A stretch of DNA of 64,000 nt from Triplophysa rosa (GCF_024868665.1 NC_079895.1:11947323-12011322); one strand, 5' to 3'; shown: positions 10,028 to 25,000, counted from the first letter of the stretch. Notes: generated by a model from the letters alone, not told the origin. Numbers and translations are program-made.

Positions 10028-13000
10028 ATGACAGAACCAGAGCTTCTCACAGAGGTCCCTGCGTCTCTAAAGCGGTTGGCCAAGCAGGTTGTGCGTGGCT
10101 TCTATGGTGTCGATCACGCTCTCGCCCTAGACGTGCTCATCCGGAACCCATGCGTCCGTGAGGAGGACATGGTCGAACTGCTAAAGTTTGACCGCAAGCA
10201 GCTGCGCTCAGTGCTGAACACTCTCAAATCTGACAAGTTCGTCAAGTGCCGCATGCGCATGGAAACTGCACCCGATGGTAAGGCGACGCGGCACAATTAT
10301 TATTTCATTAACTACAGGCTGCTGGTTAATGTGGTCAAGTACAAGCTGGATCACATGCGCCGCCGCATTGAGACGGATGAACGGGACTCAACTAACAGAG
10401 CATCCTTTCGTTGTCCCTTATGCCGGAGCACATTCACTGACCTGGAGGCCAACCAGCTGTTTGACCCCATGAGTGGTGAGTATGAGGGATCCAAGGGTAC
10501 TCCAATTAATATGCACTTTCTGTGGCTTTTATTTTTCTGGTTTTGACTTCAACCCACATAAAATGTGTTGGTTCATCTTTCAAACAGCAATGGTAATAGA
10601 AAAGCTCAGCTTTGTTATTATTATTATTATTCATGTAAATATACACTGGCAGAACTGCATGTAGACACATGATGGCAGCAGCGGTATAGTGTTTAAATGC
10701 ATTCAGGCATTGTGAGTGTTTGCATCACCTGGATGTGGCTTTCGAAGAGTTTTGCAGCGCATTTCATGATGAATCGCGGCTGGATTATACACACTTGAGA
10801 TTATGTCAAATTGCATCAGTAATGTTCCCAGACAGGAACGGAAAATTGAAAAGGTTTAAAAATAAACAGGATGAAAGCGCATTGAGGCAGCTGCAAGGAT
10901 TAACGCATCACGTTGTCGCCGTCATCTTGCACTTCTTTTTCCTCAGGCTTACTGTTTTACACGTCTTATTTCAACAACATGCCTATTTATGTATTTGGAG
11001 GGATACACAGTCACACACACAAGTGCTGCTCTTGACGTGACTTGTGTTATAATGAATCTTGAGATGCGTTTGTGAAGCTCAGCACCCTGCTGGTTAAGCT
11101 TTTATTATGGACTGAGTCCAGAAAATCCGAAGTCTGATGTGTGTGTGTGTGTAAGTCCATCCCAACAGTCTTGGATCATATATAATCGATCTCATCTGTG
11201 TGTGCGTGTTCGGACTATGTTCAGAAGGGAAATAAATAAGAAGGGATTGTAAGCGCAGACACTCAACACCAGTGAGCACAGCTGACTCAACTAACAGGGA
11301 TTTACTTTCACCCTCCTACAGCACTTTTACATTAATGCACATAGATATTGAGCTATCTTATGTGTGTGATTTTTTTTCAATTTAAGGTTTATGCATTGCA
11401 TCTGTAGTATGCTGTTGGTTACCACAGTCAGGCAATCATTTTGACCCTCTCGTATAAGCAAACAGGAAATGTGTTAACAGTAATGCACTTACAATAGAAG
11501 CCTGACAGGTGAGCGAACATGAGACCTTTAAAGCAGGAATGTAATTACCATATTTTTGTTAAAGCACTTACATAAATTCCTTAGTAATAAAATGTCAAGG
11601 AACTTGAAACTCCCTGTAAACAGCACTTTGAGTAGTTGCATCATGGCCCCAGTTCACCCCGTTTACTGTATATTTTCTGTATATGACTCTTTTATCCGTG
11701 GAACACAAAAGATGTTTTAAGAAATATCTCAAAATAGTTTTGTCTATACAAGGGAGGTCAGTAGGGGCCAGTGTTGTTTGGTTACTACGGTGTTCTTCAA
11801 AATATCTTCTTTTGTCTTCTGCAGAAGAAATTCATACAGGTTTGGAATGAAAGGTTCAGGAAATAATAAACAATTAAAATTTTTTGGTGAACTGTTCCTG
11901 TATTGGTATACTGTTGTATATATAAACCTTACATATTTATGTGTACTTTATACGTATTTGTTTAACCTGTAACCAAGATGTTTGTTTACCTATAGATTCT
12001 ACAGAGGGTATATAAAGAGTCAAAAAAGCAATGTGGAGATTTTAGCTGCATCTAGTGTTGAGGCTCACGCCACCCCTCACCACTCCCTTTTGAAGCATAC
12101 GGGACAAAGTCACGTTTTTGCTTCTTTGGCAAAGGAGATAACGTATTTATGAAACGTGCTCTGTAGAAACAACATGGTGAATTCCATGTAAGGGGACCTG
12201 CGGTGTATGTAGATAGAAATAGGTCATTCTAAGGTAATAAAATCATAACGCTTAAATATGTAAGGTCTCGAAGACTGAAGACAGTTATGTATATTATATT
12301 TCATTTCTGTCAATAGATCCTCCAAAAAATTACACACTTGTCAGCAGTGGTGGCGCTAGGGGTGGGCTAAGGGGGCGGGCTAAGGGGGCTGAAGCCCCGA
12401 ATGTTTTATTACCATGCCGTGTACAAATCCCTTTGGGGGATTTACATTTACAACGGGCCGTTTACATTTTGCGTCTGTTGCGTGTCTACCCATGTGCAAA
12501 TGTGAGTGGGTGCTTCTTGGAAAATTTTTTTTAGAGTGGTAAACACTGCCACTCTCCCAGCAGCTTCTGTGGCGTAGCGAGTAAGACACGTGACAAGTAG
12601 TACTGACGCTACATATGAGTGCAAGGTCGAACCTACTTTTTGCTGAACTACATTCACATCACATATCAGATCATACAGGCATTTATTTTCAACAAAATGA
12701 AGAAAATATTTGAAAATGGCAAACAGGTGTTTATAATAAAGTGTATGGTGAGGTTAAGGGTAGTAGAGAGGTCTTATTAGTTGTCATCTATTTAATAATT
12801 TTAATACATATAATCATTTACGCTCTTATTATTATTGTATAATGTATATTGTACAACATTACTTGTTTAACGTTACATTGCTGTTAATTTACAATAAACT
12901 AGATATGAAATTACTAACTGCACATTAATTCGTTTGGTATAGCCGACATATAAACGCGTGCACTGCGATCTGCACATGAGTGTACATGTGATGCGATGGG

Positions 13001-16000
13001 GCTTTCTTTCATTATCATTATATCGATCACAGTTTAACTTCCAAGAATCAATATTATGTTAACACATAATATGAACGCTTACAGAAAGTAAATACATTTA
13101 CAGGCATATCTTTCTCCAAGGCAAAGATTGTTCGCGTTGTTAAACGAAACTTGGCTACTGCTGTAAGATGAATGAGATCTAAATCTCAACACTGCAAACT
13201 TCAATACTGGAAAATGGCCACTAGTTGGCGACGATACACCATGATAATTGGAACAAACTTAAGTGAAACTAAACGTTGTCAGTGTTGGCGGTGTCTCTAG
13301 CAATTTATTCACAATGCTCTGCACTCATTGTTTAAAAACATTATAGTGCGGGACACGAGGGTCTCGATCAAGATAATAGAAATGGGATTAACACATTCTC
13401 GGTGAGTTGCCGAAAAGTCTCTCAGCACAGCGCAAATTTAAAAGAAGTGATTGTTTGGACTTAGTAGCGGAGGTTTAACTGTTAAGCTGGGCTTGGATTC
13501 GTGGCGGAAGAAAGTAGTTACCCATTTCCTTTAAAACCGGAGGGGTTTAAAGTAGGGCTGCAACTAACGATTATTTTGATAATCGATTAGTTGGGCGATT
13601 ATTTTTTCGATTAATCGGATAACAATGTAATTACATCTTTTGCTTATAATAAGTAAATCAGATATGGGAAAAGTATACACAACTGAACTCATTAGCCTTC
13701 TCCCAAAATGTTGTGAATGTCTCCATAATTAATACACCTGGTGAGTTGATTCAGGTGTGTCATATTAGAAGCAACTGACAATAGTCTCTCCGAAACGTGG
13801 GAGCGAGGGGAAGGTCGGCCAAGGAAATCATCTTTTTGTGCCATGAAAAGTTTGAGATATTTGTCATTCAGATGTAGTGAAGTACAGTAAAAAGTAAACA
13901 GAAAAAGTAATACTTAAGTACAAATACTCAAAAAGGTGTACTTAAGTACAGTTCTCAAGTAAATGTACTTCGTTACCCACCTCTGAACTAAATAAACCAC
14001 CAAATCAGGGTATTTAGCCTATTATACTTTGCAAAGTGCAAACGCCACAGATTGGGTTTTACTAATATAATCTTTAATTTTGTCATTTAAAACACCTCTC
14101 CCCTTTAAACTTTAAAACTGCGCATCTTGAAGAGATGCATGCGAAACACGTCTGACTTTAAAACTGCGCACCTCGCGCTGCACGGAGAGACGCATGCACC
14201 GAGAGACATGTCTGACTTTGAAACAGCACAACTTGTGCCGCACGGAGAGACGCATCCACGGAGAGAAATTCGTTGACAACGAATTTCATTATCGATTTTA
14301 TCGATTAGTTGTTGCAGCCCTAGTTTAAAGACACTCCGACGTTGTTTCTGGTTTATCTACACACTTGTGCCGTCGAACTGATGTATAAATGCAATATCGC
14401 TCTCGTAGTCGTGTATGTAGTGTTCTTATATCTGCATAGCTGTGATTGCCTCTGGCATGCGGCCTCGTGCCTCTGGCCTAATCACAGCCATGAAGATAGA
14501 GGGTATGCACGTGTCGTCACTTTCCCATGCGAACATGCCAGAACGCGCCTGCTTGAGTGGTAAAACACTGGGCAAAATGAATGGTTACAATATCAGGAAA
14601 CGCAATTCCGCGCAACATTTGAGTGTCTGATTCCTTTGTAAGTCATAAGGTAGTCGTAAGGATCACCGTCGAGTCCACCTGCTTGTAGTTTCAGCAAATA
14701 ATTGCGTGTTTTAGACCCTGTTTTTGTTCCTCCTATTGAATGCAGCCATTTTGCCTTAGTTTTACCACTCAATGGAGCGTGTCCCGGCATGTTCACGTGG
14801 AAAAGTGACGTCACCAACCCTGCTCCTGGAGATCGACCGTCCTACAGACTGCAGCTCCAATCCTGCTTCAGCACACCTGTCTGTAATTATCAAGAAAACC
14901 TGAACACCTTGATTAGATAGTTCAGGTGTGTTTGATTGGGGTTAAAGCTGAAATCTTCAGTACGGTCGATCTCTAGGAGCAGGGTTGGTGACCACTGCTC
15001 TATACCTTAGAATAAGCTATTTATATCTACATACAGAGCAGCCCTACATACATTGAATTCGCCGCCATGTTTTGTACAGCAGCCCTAAATGGACAAACAA
15101 CTCTACAAAGCACGTTTCCTCTCCCTCTCTGTTGCGGTATCATGGTGAAACGGATCGTGGGATGATTCGTGATCCGTACAGATTGTGCTCTCCAGTTCGG
15201 AACGCATGTGACCCGCGGATTAACTGAAAGTTTATTCATCATTGGGTAAAAGAGTAATACGCTCGCTCGCTCTCCAGTTTCAGCTCCAACGCGCTCTCTC
15301 TCTCAAGTATCTGGACGAGTACAATATTAAAGCGGTTCCAGATAAACAATGATGCTCAAACTGCTCCCTCACACAGCTAATATTAACAACAACAACATAT
15401 CTTGGTATGTTGGTATGTTACTGTTGTGGTGAATCGGCCTTCCATCGCATAAAGAAATCTCAGAGACAAGGGTTCCAGATGCCAAGTGTTTAAACTTTAT
15501 TTGCTTGAGCAAGCAAAGTGAGACACGCAGAGTTCATCTGATGATGTCCAATGAATACATATCTGACTCCATCTTTTATACAGTAACCTCAAGTTGTTTT
15601 TCACAGTGTTAACCAATCATGCTTCGCCTGACATCACCTTCTACCAATCAGGTTTCACATGATATCACCTTTTTTGTTAGTCCATCCTCTTTCTGAGTCG
15701 CCACCATTATATCTTACTCGGGTCTTAACCTGCCACAGTTATATGTCAGGTTTACTATGCTAGGACTTAACCGTGGCGAAACCCTTTTGAAGTTCTTAAA
15801 AGAAAAGTATACCTTGCTTTTAGCAGGCAAATGTATATTATATTGTTATTTACTAAAAGCTTCCTGACTTATACATTTCCTTTTAGCAGGCAAATGTATA
15901 TCATATTTGTCATTTACTAAAACCTTTCTTGCTCAATGTAGTTTTTATTACAATGAGCTCATGGTTAAATGGATACTGTGCAACCCAAAAAGATTACTTT

Positions 16001-19000
16001 TCAAACAAGCTATTACTGAACACATCAGTGTTCATTACTTTGTGCAATAAAGTGTAGTAATGCACAGACTACTGTCTACTTTTGTGTTGCAAAACATATA
16101 CTTGAACTATGCTTGAACCAACTAATGTCTGCAAAGTGTATGTGCTGTATGTGTCTACAAAGTGTATGTGTATTTGTAATGTTAAGCAGATGCCTAATGG
16201 TGCTGCTTGGTGCTCAACGTGGGCCCATAACCTTTGACCCATGAGGCCCCCATAGCCTTTGCTATATCAGAGAAGTGTATGAAACCTATAATTAACTTAA
16301 ATGTATTATTTCATATAAGAAGCTCAATACTATAATAGAAAAACCACCATATTACTCGCATACTGATCCGAATCAAAGCAACCTCCTTGGGGGTGATTTT
16401 TAGACGATCTTTCTCTCCAACGTGTCTCTGCTGGAAAGTATCTCCATAGATATCTATGAGTATATCTGCTAAAAGCCTTAGTACCGCTGGTCCTAACGCA
16501 TCTCTGCTGCAAAGTCTTTATAATATTAACACAGGTCCTAGCTCCTGCCTGACTTTTATCCTTCTTTTTAAACTTAAAATCCACAGACCTTTTATTATAT
16601 GTAATACATAAGTCATCGCTCTTTCTACAGTCTTTCTAATGCCCTCAAAATCTCTTCCCTGTGTCAACATGAGAACGACATCTTTTTGTGGTGGCCACCG
16701 TTGTGTTTGGACTGAGCGATTCGTGGCAAATCTATAATACAACGCTAGTGGCCGCTGTTAGTCAAAAACTGCGCCTTTAAATAGTAATATTTTAATAACC
16801 TTAATATACCTGGAGCGTGCACCTAGCATCGCTAGTATCGGATCGGCAGATACTCAAGAGAAAATGACTCTGATCGGGGGCATAAAAAGTCTGATCGGGA
16901 CATCCCTACACTGGACCTTTAACTTGTACTTGATTGACAGGAGGAACTCTTCTGTACAGAGAGCATGTGTTTCTGAGAGTAGTGTGCAAGTGAGTGGAAA
17001 GAAGAGGAATGAAAGACAGAGAGTGATGGAGGGCTGAGAGCAGGGCAATAGGTGAGTTATGAGGGATAAAGAAATAGAGAGGTAGGTCTATACCTGCTTG
17101 GCACGTGTTCGCCTTCACCTCTGTTGAAAGCAAACTAGCAGGCAGGGAGGCAAAGCTGTTGCTAGGATACACATCAGCAGGACCAGCAGACAGGCAAGGA
17201 TGGAACAGGAGAATGAAACAGCCATGATGAAGAACCTAACCCTGTGTAGTCCTTGCCGTCACACTCATCTCTTAATTTCCCAGTTTTTTCGTGGACTAGT
17301 TTAGAATACAGAATATGGGAACAGTGTATCTCTAAAGGTCACTGGATTAGTATCTGTGATTATTTTGGGGGGGCTCACATTCGCTGATGTAAGGTCATGT
17401 TTGACACGTGCTTGTGTATCCACAGACCTCAGAGGATTTTATAAATATCATTTTTTGATGCAGGCCTCTGGGTAGGCTTAAACGTATACACAGATGTTTT
17501 GGGATTGCCTGTCAACCCCCCCTCCTTCATGTTACCTTTAAAGCTGAGGTGGGCTAGTGATGTCTGGAGCAGGAAAGAATATTGATGAGATTGGTCAAGC
17601 GCATCCAGGTCCCCCATCTTTGAGGAAAAAGATTGATCTTTGCAAATCTCTTTGATTGGTGAGGTGTTAGGGGAGATAAGGAGATCCGGCTGGGTCAGCT
17701 GCACACAGTAATAAGTCGCTCGCCGATACTATCTCGCATGTCTTCACCCTGTCTCCTTTCTGTCCTATCGCCCGTCGCTCTATTTCACACTTGTGCATAT
17801 ATCACGTCTGTAATATACCGGCCAACATAATATAATGGCCAATTTATTCATTTTTGAATGTGGGTATAGTTTTGTGTTTTACATCAGTGTCATGTTGTCA
17901 GTTACGACAGATAATCATTTTTACTTCTCATTCAGTTCTATAGACGGTTTCCTAGGACACACACGCCTGGTCCAAAGTTAAAGGAATAATTCACCAAAAA
18001 TGCGGACATTGACTTTCCATAGTAAAATTAAAAAGTCAATGGGGACCATTTTTGGGTGAACAATTTCTTTAACTTCAGGTCAGTATTTATTGATGGGTCT
18101 GGCTAGTGGCTAATAATATAACTATTTAGTATTTATATTTTATTTAATTAACATGAATGTTAATTGATATTAATATTTGATTGTATCATAATTGTATTAA
18201 GTAAACAATTTGTTGAATTTTATTGTATATACATTATTTAAAATAATCAATTTGATGAATGGGTCGTGTAATTTTGTCGCATTTAAGTTTAGCCAAGTAA
18301 CGGTTCTTCTACTGGTAACCTAAAATAATACTGGCTGACATACTTTAACTTGCTAGGTGATGTAATTTCTTTATTTCTGTTGCTTGTTATCAGAAATAAC
18401 CTACAGGGAGTCTTTGCGGATGCGTACCAGTTTAACATTATGTAGATTAAAAACAATTAGACTCTTTCCTTAGTTTGGAAACTATTTTAGTTTTTTACAA
18501 ACTGTTTTCAAGTAGTCAGCTGTCGGAAGTCCATGGTGAACTGCATTGAATAAACTTTAAATTACACATTATTTAAAAAGGGAACAGCATTTTTTTAAAA
18601 TCCTAGCTAACATTCACAATCAACGGATCAGATATCAGGAAAGGATGTCAGAATGTATCAGTTTACATGGAATTACGTCAATGAAGCAAAAGAATATGCA
18701 TAAGTGTGTCCATCTTGTCACGTAGTCCTTCTGAATAACCGCTTTACACAATTTTGCAGCTCAAATAACACACCATTTTTTTTTATTATGGTTTGATGAG
18801 CACAGTTTTCTTTCTTGTGTTGATGTATTTCCTATGAGTTGGGATGGGGCATATTGAAGGTGTTGTTCCGTTTCCCTTTTTACCTAAATGGCACATAGCT
18901 TTTAGTTTACGTATTCATATTCAAATGACATGACCAGTTTGTGCCTTCTACTAAGTGATAGGCTGTATTAATTCCATATTGACAACATACAGTATGTATT

Positions 19001-22000
19001 CCATCCATATATGACAACATGCTACAAGATTACACGGCGATCATTTTCAGATGATGTTATTGAACTGGTCATACTTAACTTAACCACAATGAGCATGATT
19101 TGTCCACGATTCAGAGGTTTTGTCACAGATTTAGGATATCTGTCTGGAACTGCAAAATCTGGCCAAAATTTGCATAGTGTGATCTTCTCTCTTTGTGGGG
19201 AAACATAAATAAAAATAATATTTGATTGGACAAAAATTGGGGTTCAGTTGGAGTACAGGATGAGTTGGCATTTTTGAACAATTTTCTGGGACCAGATGTT
19301 TGAATGTTTAATGTGTATATCTGTCTATATCCACAAAAGCAAATTATTGACCTCCGAGCTAACAGACATAGACTACGAGCCGCAAAACCCCGGGTTTGAT
19401 TTAATGCTGTTAAAATGACTATTTTTCTTGCAATTAGAATTGTTGCATTAGCACAAACACACAACAGAGCCATTTTGCTTGTAATTGGACTCAATGTAGC
19501 ACATTTGTCACAATTGCTCCCCCATGAAAAAGTTCTCTCTCAATTGTTGAAATGATTCAACTTTTAGGGGCTCATCACAAAAGTCCTTTTGTTCTTTGCC
19601 GTAGACGACTGAACAAAGCGCCATCCTGCTTTCAAAAGAGCTCTGAATCATTGGAGAGAGTGCTATGTAATTTAAACCAGACCTATTCATATCTGATGGA
19701 TATTACAAAAACTATCAACACAAAGACAGCGTCACGCTTTTCTCGAACAGAAAGCTTTAACGTGTGCCTACACACTAACAGTTCCATGTGCCTTCAGATC
19801 GTGTGTGTGTGTGTGTGTGTGTGTTTTTACCTGAAAACAATGAAAGTGTGTCTGTGTGCATGCGCCATATTGCCAGTTTGATAGATTCTTCATACTTGTT
19901 TGCCATTGCCTTCTGTATATTTAGGACTTTTTATATTTAGGAATTTGTTTTTTCAGCTAGTAACATCTTTACTCTTTGGCGCATGCTGGCATTGCCTTGT
20001 GCTACACACCTTTTGAGTGCATCTTGAATTTGCTGCTTAGCTGCCCTATGCACGATGTACATGATGTTTGTATGTGTTTGTCAAGGCATCTCCTGAACCC
20101 GCCACATGTATTTTAGATGTTTAAAATGCACCCCGTTACCTTTGCTTCCTATTGCTAGTGCCTTTATTCTTTTCTGTCCGCGAGGGCAGCCAGACAGACT
20201 GACTGACCAGGAGGGTTGCGGTATAATTGTTCCCTGCGGTCAGGGTTTGTCGATATTTCCTCTGGAGCTGTGTCAGATGCGACGCAGGGCTGTCTTTATC
20301 TTTACTTCACCTGAATGCCATTTCTTTTCACACGCACACACACTTTGTGTCTTTTTTTGTGCTTGTCAAATTGTTTTCGTTTTCTCCCTCCATCCATGAA
20401 TCGGCAGAGGAGACATCTGTAGCGAAAGGCCCCTGCCAAAGGTGATTGTTTTTCAGTGCTCGCACACATTTTGTTGTCAACTTTCCAGCGAAGCTTTTAA
20501 AATGGAAATTGCGGCGAATCGTTTACTCGTTTGATTCACCTCAAGGCCATGGACTGGATTGCTTGAAATATTTTCGCTGGAAAACCAAACATTTCCTGTG
20601 CATTCATGATAAAAGCATGCAAATAAAGGCGACAGTATCGCAGCCATACGTGACTGACCGCAGTTATTGGTGTCATACAACATAGGTAAGACATGCATTC
20701 TATATTCAGGTAGTAGGCAGCGCCCCACACACATTCAGAGACATGCTGTGTGTTCTCGTCAGAAGGCTGTAAATAACTTCAGCAGCAGATGGCAAACCAG
20801 ACCAGCAGAGGAACCGCAAGCGCGTGTGTATGTTTGTCCTTGTGTTTGTCATGGTTCTTCGTTTTTCTACTAGGTGTTAAAAATGATTTTGGCTCTTTTC
20901 CCCAAGATGACATTGAGTTGTAACTGTAATTGGTCTACACACTGTTGTTATATGTCTGTCAGTGTTATGTAATTCATTTAAAGAGAATTTTGCAAGCAAC
21001 AATAGATCCATAATGCATTAAGCGAGAGACACTAAACTCAATGGCAGCTGAGGACTTAGATGATGTTGGTGTCTAAGAGGTTGTCTAATAGTACACTGTG
21101 CGTACTGAGTATATGTATGTGTATATTGCACACTGTCATCTCTATAAGTCTGTAAGTATGTAAATAGTACTGTCTATGTAAATTGTTTCTGCACTTTCTG
21201 GTGCACGCACTCAAGAATTTCACTCACCAAGGCACTTGTAATGTGGTGATATGACAATAAAAGTGATTTGATTTGATTTGGTGCTGAGCCTGGTGAGGCT
21301 CAATTAACCAGAAGGTTACTGGTTTAATACCTGCATGGAGCGAAGAATGAGCCATCGTCTTTGATTACACGTATATCAAATATTTATTATATATTTATAA
21401 AACATTTGGTAACACTTTCCTATAAAGTTGTTTTTGTTACATTACATTGTTAGTTCATGTTACCTAATGCGTTGACTATGTTAATAAATACAACCTTATT
21501 GTTAAGTTTTTACAAACATTTGCATATTAAATTGATATACATTTAGTTTTTTATGTCATTTTCTGTCACTTACCACCAGGGGAGCTACACATACCACAGG
21601 TTGAGACCCACTGTTCTAGTGCATGATATGAATTATTTGGACTTTTACATAAATACATTTTGTATTGATTTGGATCTTCTCATAAACACAGAAAAGTTCC
21701 GCTGTACCTTCTGTCAAACGGAGGTGGAAGAGGACGAATCGGCCGTGCCAAAGAAAGATGCCCGCACTCTGGTGGCACGCTTCAACGAGCAGATAGAGCC
21801 CATCTACGTTTTGCTACGAGAGACTGAAGACATCAACTTGTCTCATGAACTCTTGGAGCCAGAGCCGTCAGAAATCCCAGCTCTGAAACAGAGGTCAGCT
21901 TCTCTCACTCAGTCAAAGTGGCCAGTATACAGTATGTGTTTGTGTTTGTGTTGGGGGTCAGTGGTTGTGACCCATTTATAAGTATACGTTATCTTAGCTA

Positions 22001-25000
22001 AACACCAATAACAAAATACATGCGATTTAACTCATTAACTCTAATGTATCTCTGCTGCTGTCTATAGTCGAGAGCGGGCTGCCCTGTCCGCAGCGGGAGC
22101 TGGTGCACCTGGTCGGGAAACATGGAAAACCAAGAGTTCGTCGTATGACCTCTACACTCAGAATGTGGTCATCAGCATGGAGGATCAGGAGCCTCAGCCT
22201 GGCCAGACAGGGCAGATAGCCCCTAAAGAGAGGCCCGTGTGGCTGACGGAAAGCACCGTGCAGGGGGCGTACAGTGAGACAGATGCTCTAAAGCAATGTG
22301 AGTCAAATCAACTACATTGTATGATAAATTATGGTAATTTCATGGCTGTATATTAACATCATTTTGCCTTATTGTTATCCTTCACATTCATGCTCCGGTG
22401 CTGCATGTACAGTGAGAACCCTAAGGGCTCTGATTGGTTTAAAGGGACGTGTCACCCAAAAATGAAAATTGTCATAATTTTATTCTGCCGTCATCACCTT
22501 TACGCCTCTTCTAATCTGTATAATAGTCTTTCTGCTGTGGAGCACAAAAGGTGAAATGCAGCAGAATGCACAAGGGGCCCTTCCGTGCTAGCTCCAAAAA
22601 AGGGCAAAAAATGAAAGTAGTCAATTTTTTAGAATTGCAGTTTTCTAAAGCCATACACTAGCTTGCGTGAGAAACAAATTTAAGGTGTTCATCTGCTATG
22701 TCTTGTCTTCTGCCCGTTCAAGTTATTTTATATGCAAAAATGTCTCATTACTGGAGGCACAGTGCACTCGGCAACAGAAGACATTTTTTAAATATGAGAA
22801 CGTTTTGAGAAGGCAAGCTTTTTAGTGAAAGTGATGATGTTAATTTTAGCCCGTTCCTCACATAAAGCTATATCACGGCTTCAGAAGACTCAGTGCACAC
22901 GTCGTATGGATTATCTTCATTATGACTTGCTGTAAATTTATTGCATTGGGATAGTTCACCCAAAAATGAAAATTCTGTCATTTACTCACCCTCTTGTCAT
23001 TCCAAACCTGTATGACTTTGTTTCTTCTGCAGAACACAAAAGAAGCTATTTTGAAGAATGTTGGTAATCAAAAATGGCGGTATCCATTCACTTCTATTGG
23101 ATGGTCACAAAACCAATGCAAGTGAATGGGTTGAACGCCGTTGTTTGGTTACCAACGTTCTACACAATATCTTCTTTTATAGAATAGAAATGAGCTTTGT
23201 TGGCCAAGTATGTTTCCACATACGAGGAATATGTTATAGTGACAGAAGCTCCACAGTGCAACAGAAAGACAGCAACAGGACAGAACACAGAAAAAAAAGT
23301 AATAATAATAATATACAATAATACAGAAATAGGCAATGTACAAAACAGCAAAAACACAATATACAATATAGACAATTATGTATGTACAGGTCTGATATGT
23401 GCAAAATTGGTGAATAAATAATGTAAAATAGAGTTGTGTGTTCCGCGTTTAATGTCAAGTGTTCATAAAATGGATTGCCTGAGGGAAGAAACTGTTCCTG
23501 TGTCTGGTCGTTCCGGTGCTCAGTGCTCTGTAGTAACAGGTAACAGTTCAAAAAGGGAGTGTGCTGGGTGTGAGGGGTCCAGAGTGATTTTACCAGCCCT
23601 TTTACTCATTCTGGATGAGTACAGTTCTTGGAGAGTGGGGATGGTTGTACCAATGATACGCTCAGCAGTCCGGACTACCCTCCGTAGTCTTCTGAGATCA
23701 GATTTGGTAGCTGAGCTGAACCAGACAGTTATAGAAGTGCAGAGGATGGATTCGATGATGGCAGAGTAGAACTGTTTCAGCAACTCCTGTGGCAGGTTGA
23801 ACTTCCTCAGCTGGCGAAGGAAGTACAGCCTCTGCTGGGCCTTTTTAACAATAGAGTCAATGTGAGTGTCCCACTTCAGATCCTGAGAAATTGTGGTGCC
23901 CAGGAATCTGAATGACTCCACTGCAGTCACAGTGCTGTTCATGAACGGTGAGTTTGGGGAGAACAGGGGGCTTTCTCCTGAAGTCCACGATCATCTCCAC
24001 AGTTTTAAGTGTGTTAAGCTCCAGGTTGTTAAGACTGCACCAGACAGCCAGCTCCTTGACCACCTGTCTGTAAGCAGACTCGTCACTGTCCTGAATGAGG
24101 CCGATCAGTGTGGTGTCGTCTGCAAACTTCAGGAGCTTGACAGAGGGGTCTTTAGATGTGCAATCATTCGTGTAAAGGGAGAAGAGCAGTGGGGAGAGAA
24201 CACAGCCCTGAGGAGCTCCAGTGCTGATGGTGCAGGTGTTGGATTTGAATTTACCAAGCTTTACTAACTGCTGCCTGTCTGTCAAGAAGCTGTTGATCCA
24301 CTGACAGACAGAGGTGGGGACGGAGAGCTGTGCCAGTTTATTCTGAAGGGTGTCCGTGATGATTGTTAAAAGCGGGAGCTGAAGTCCAAAAACAGGATCC
24401 TCGCATAGGTCCCTGGTCTGTCCAGATGCTGAAGGATGAAGTGCAGTCCCATGTTGACAGCATCATCCACAGACCTGTTTGCTCTGTAGGCAAACTGCAG
24501 GGGGTCCAGTAAGGGACCAGTGATGTCCTTCAGATAGGCCAAAACCAGTCTTTCAAATGATTTCATGGCCACAGAAGTTAGAGCCACAGGTCTGTAGTCA
24601 TTAAGTCCAGTAATTTTGGGTTTCTTTGGGACTGGGATGATGGTGGAGCGTTTGAAGCATGAGGGGACTTCGCACAGCTCCAGTGATCTGTTGAAGATCT
24701 GTGTGAAGATGGGGGCCCGCTGGTCAGCACATATTTTTAGGCAGGCTGGTGACACACCGTCTGGGCCTGGTGCTTTCCTTCTTTTGTTCTTTCTGAAGAC
24801 CTGGCGCACATCTTCTTCAGTGATCTGAATTGTAGGTGTGGGGGAGAGGGGGGTTGCTGAAGGTGTGAATGGTTGTGTGGAGAGGTGTTCAGGGCGGGTG
24901 TGGGGTGTTTTTTCAAACCGACAATAAAACTTGTTCAAGTCGTCAGCTAGTTGTTGGTTCTCCAAAGTGCTGGGGGATGGTGTCGTGTAACTGGTGATAT

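Noticed and set aside
10720..11040. 106-codon ORF in gtf2e1 intron 1
   Set aside because: No recognised domain, no splice signals linking it to an exon, and a hydrophobic C-terminal half typical of chance AT-rich frames.
12571..12640. Possible tRNA gene
   Set aside because: A- and B-box-like text exists, but no cloverleaf with paired acceptor stem was found; more likely a SINE scrap.
14442..14817. Overlapping ORFs on both strands with similar peptides
   Set aside because: They read the two arms of the same inverted repeat, so the likeness is structural, not coding.
19123..19494. 123-codon antisense ORF in gtf2e1 intron 1
   Set aside because: No motif, and no start or splice context.
21553..21691. 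Upstream part of the ORF containing gtf2e1 exon 2
   Set aside because: Intron read-through before the acceptor at 21690-21691.
23893..24267. 124-codon plus-strand ORF
   Set aside because: Antisense shadow of the LINE reverse transcriptase.
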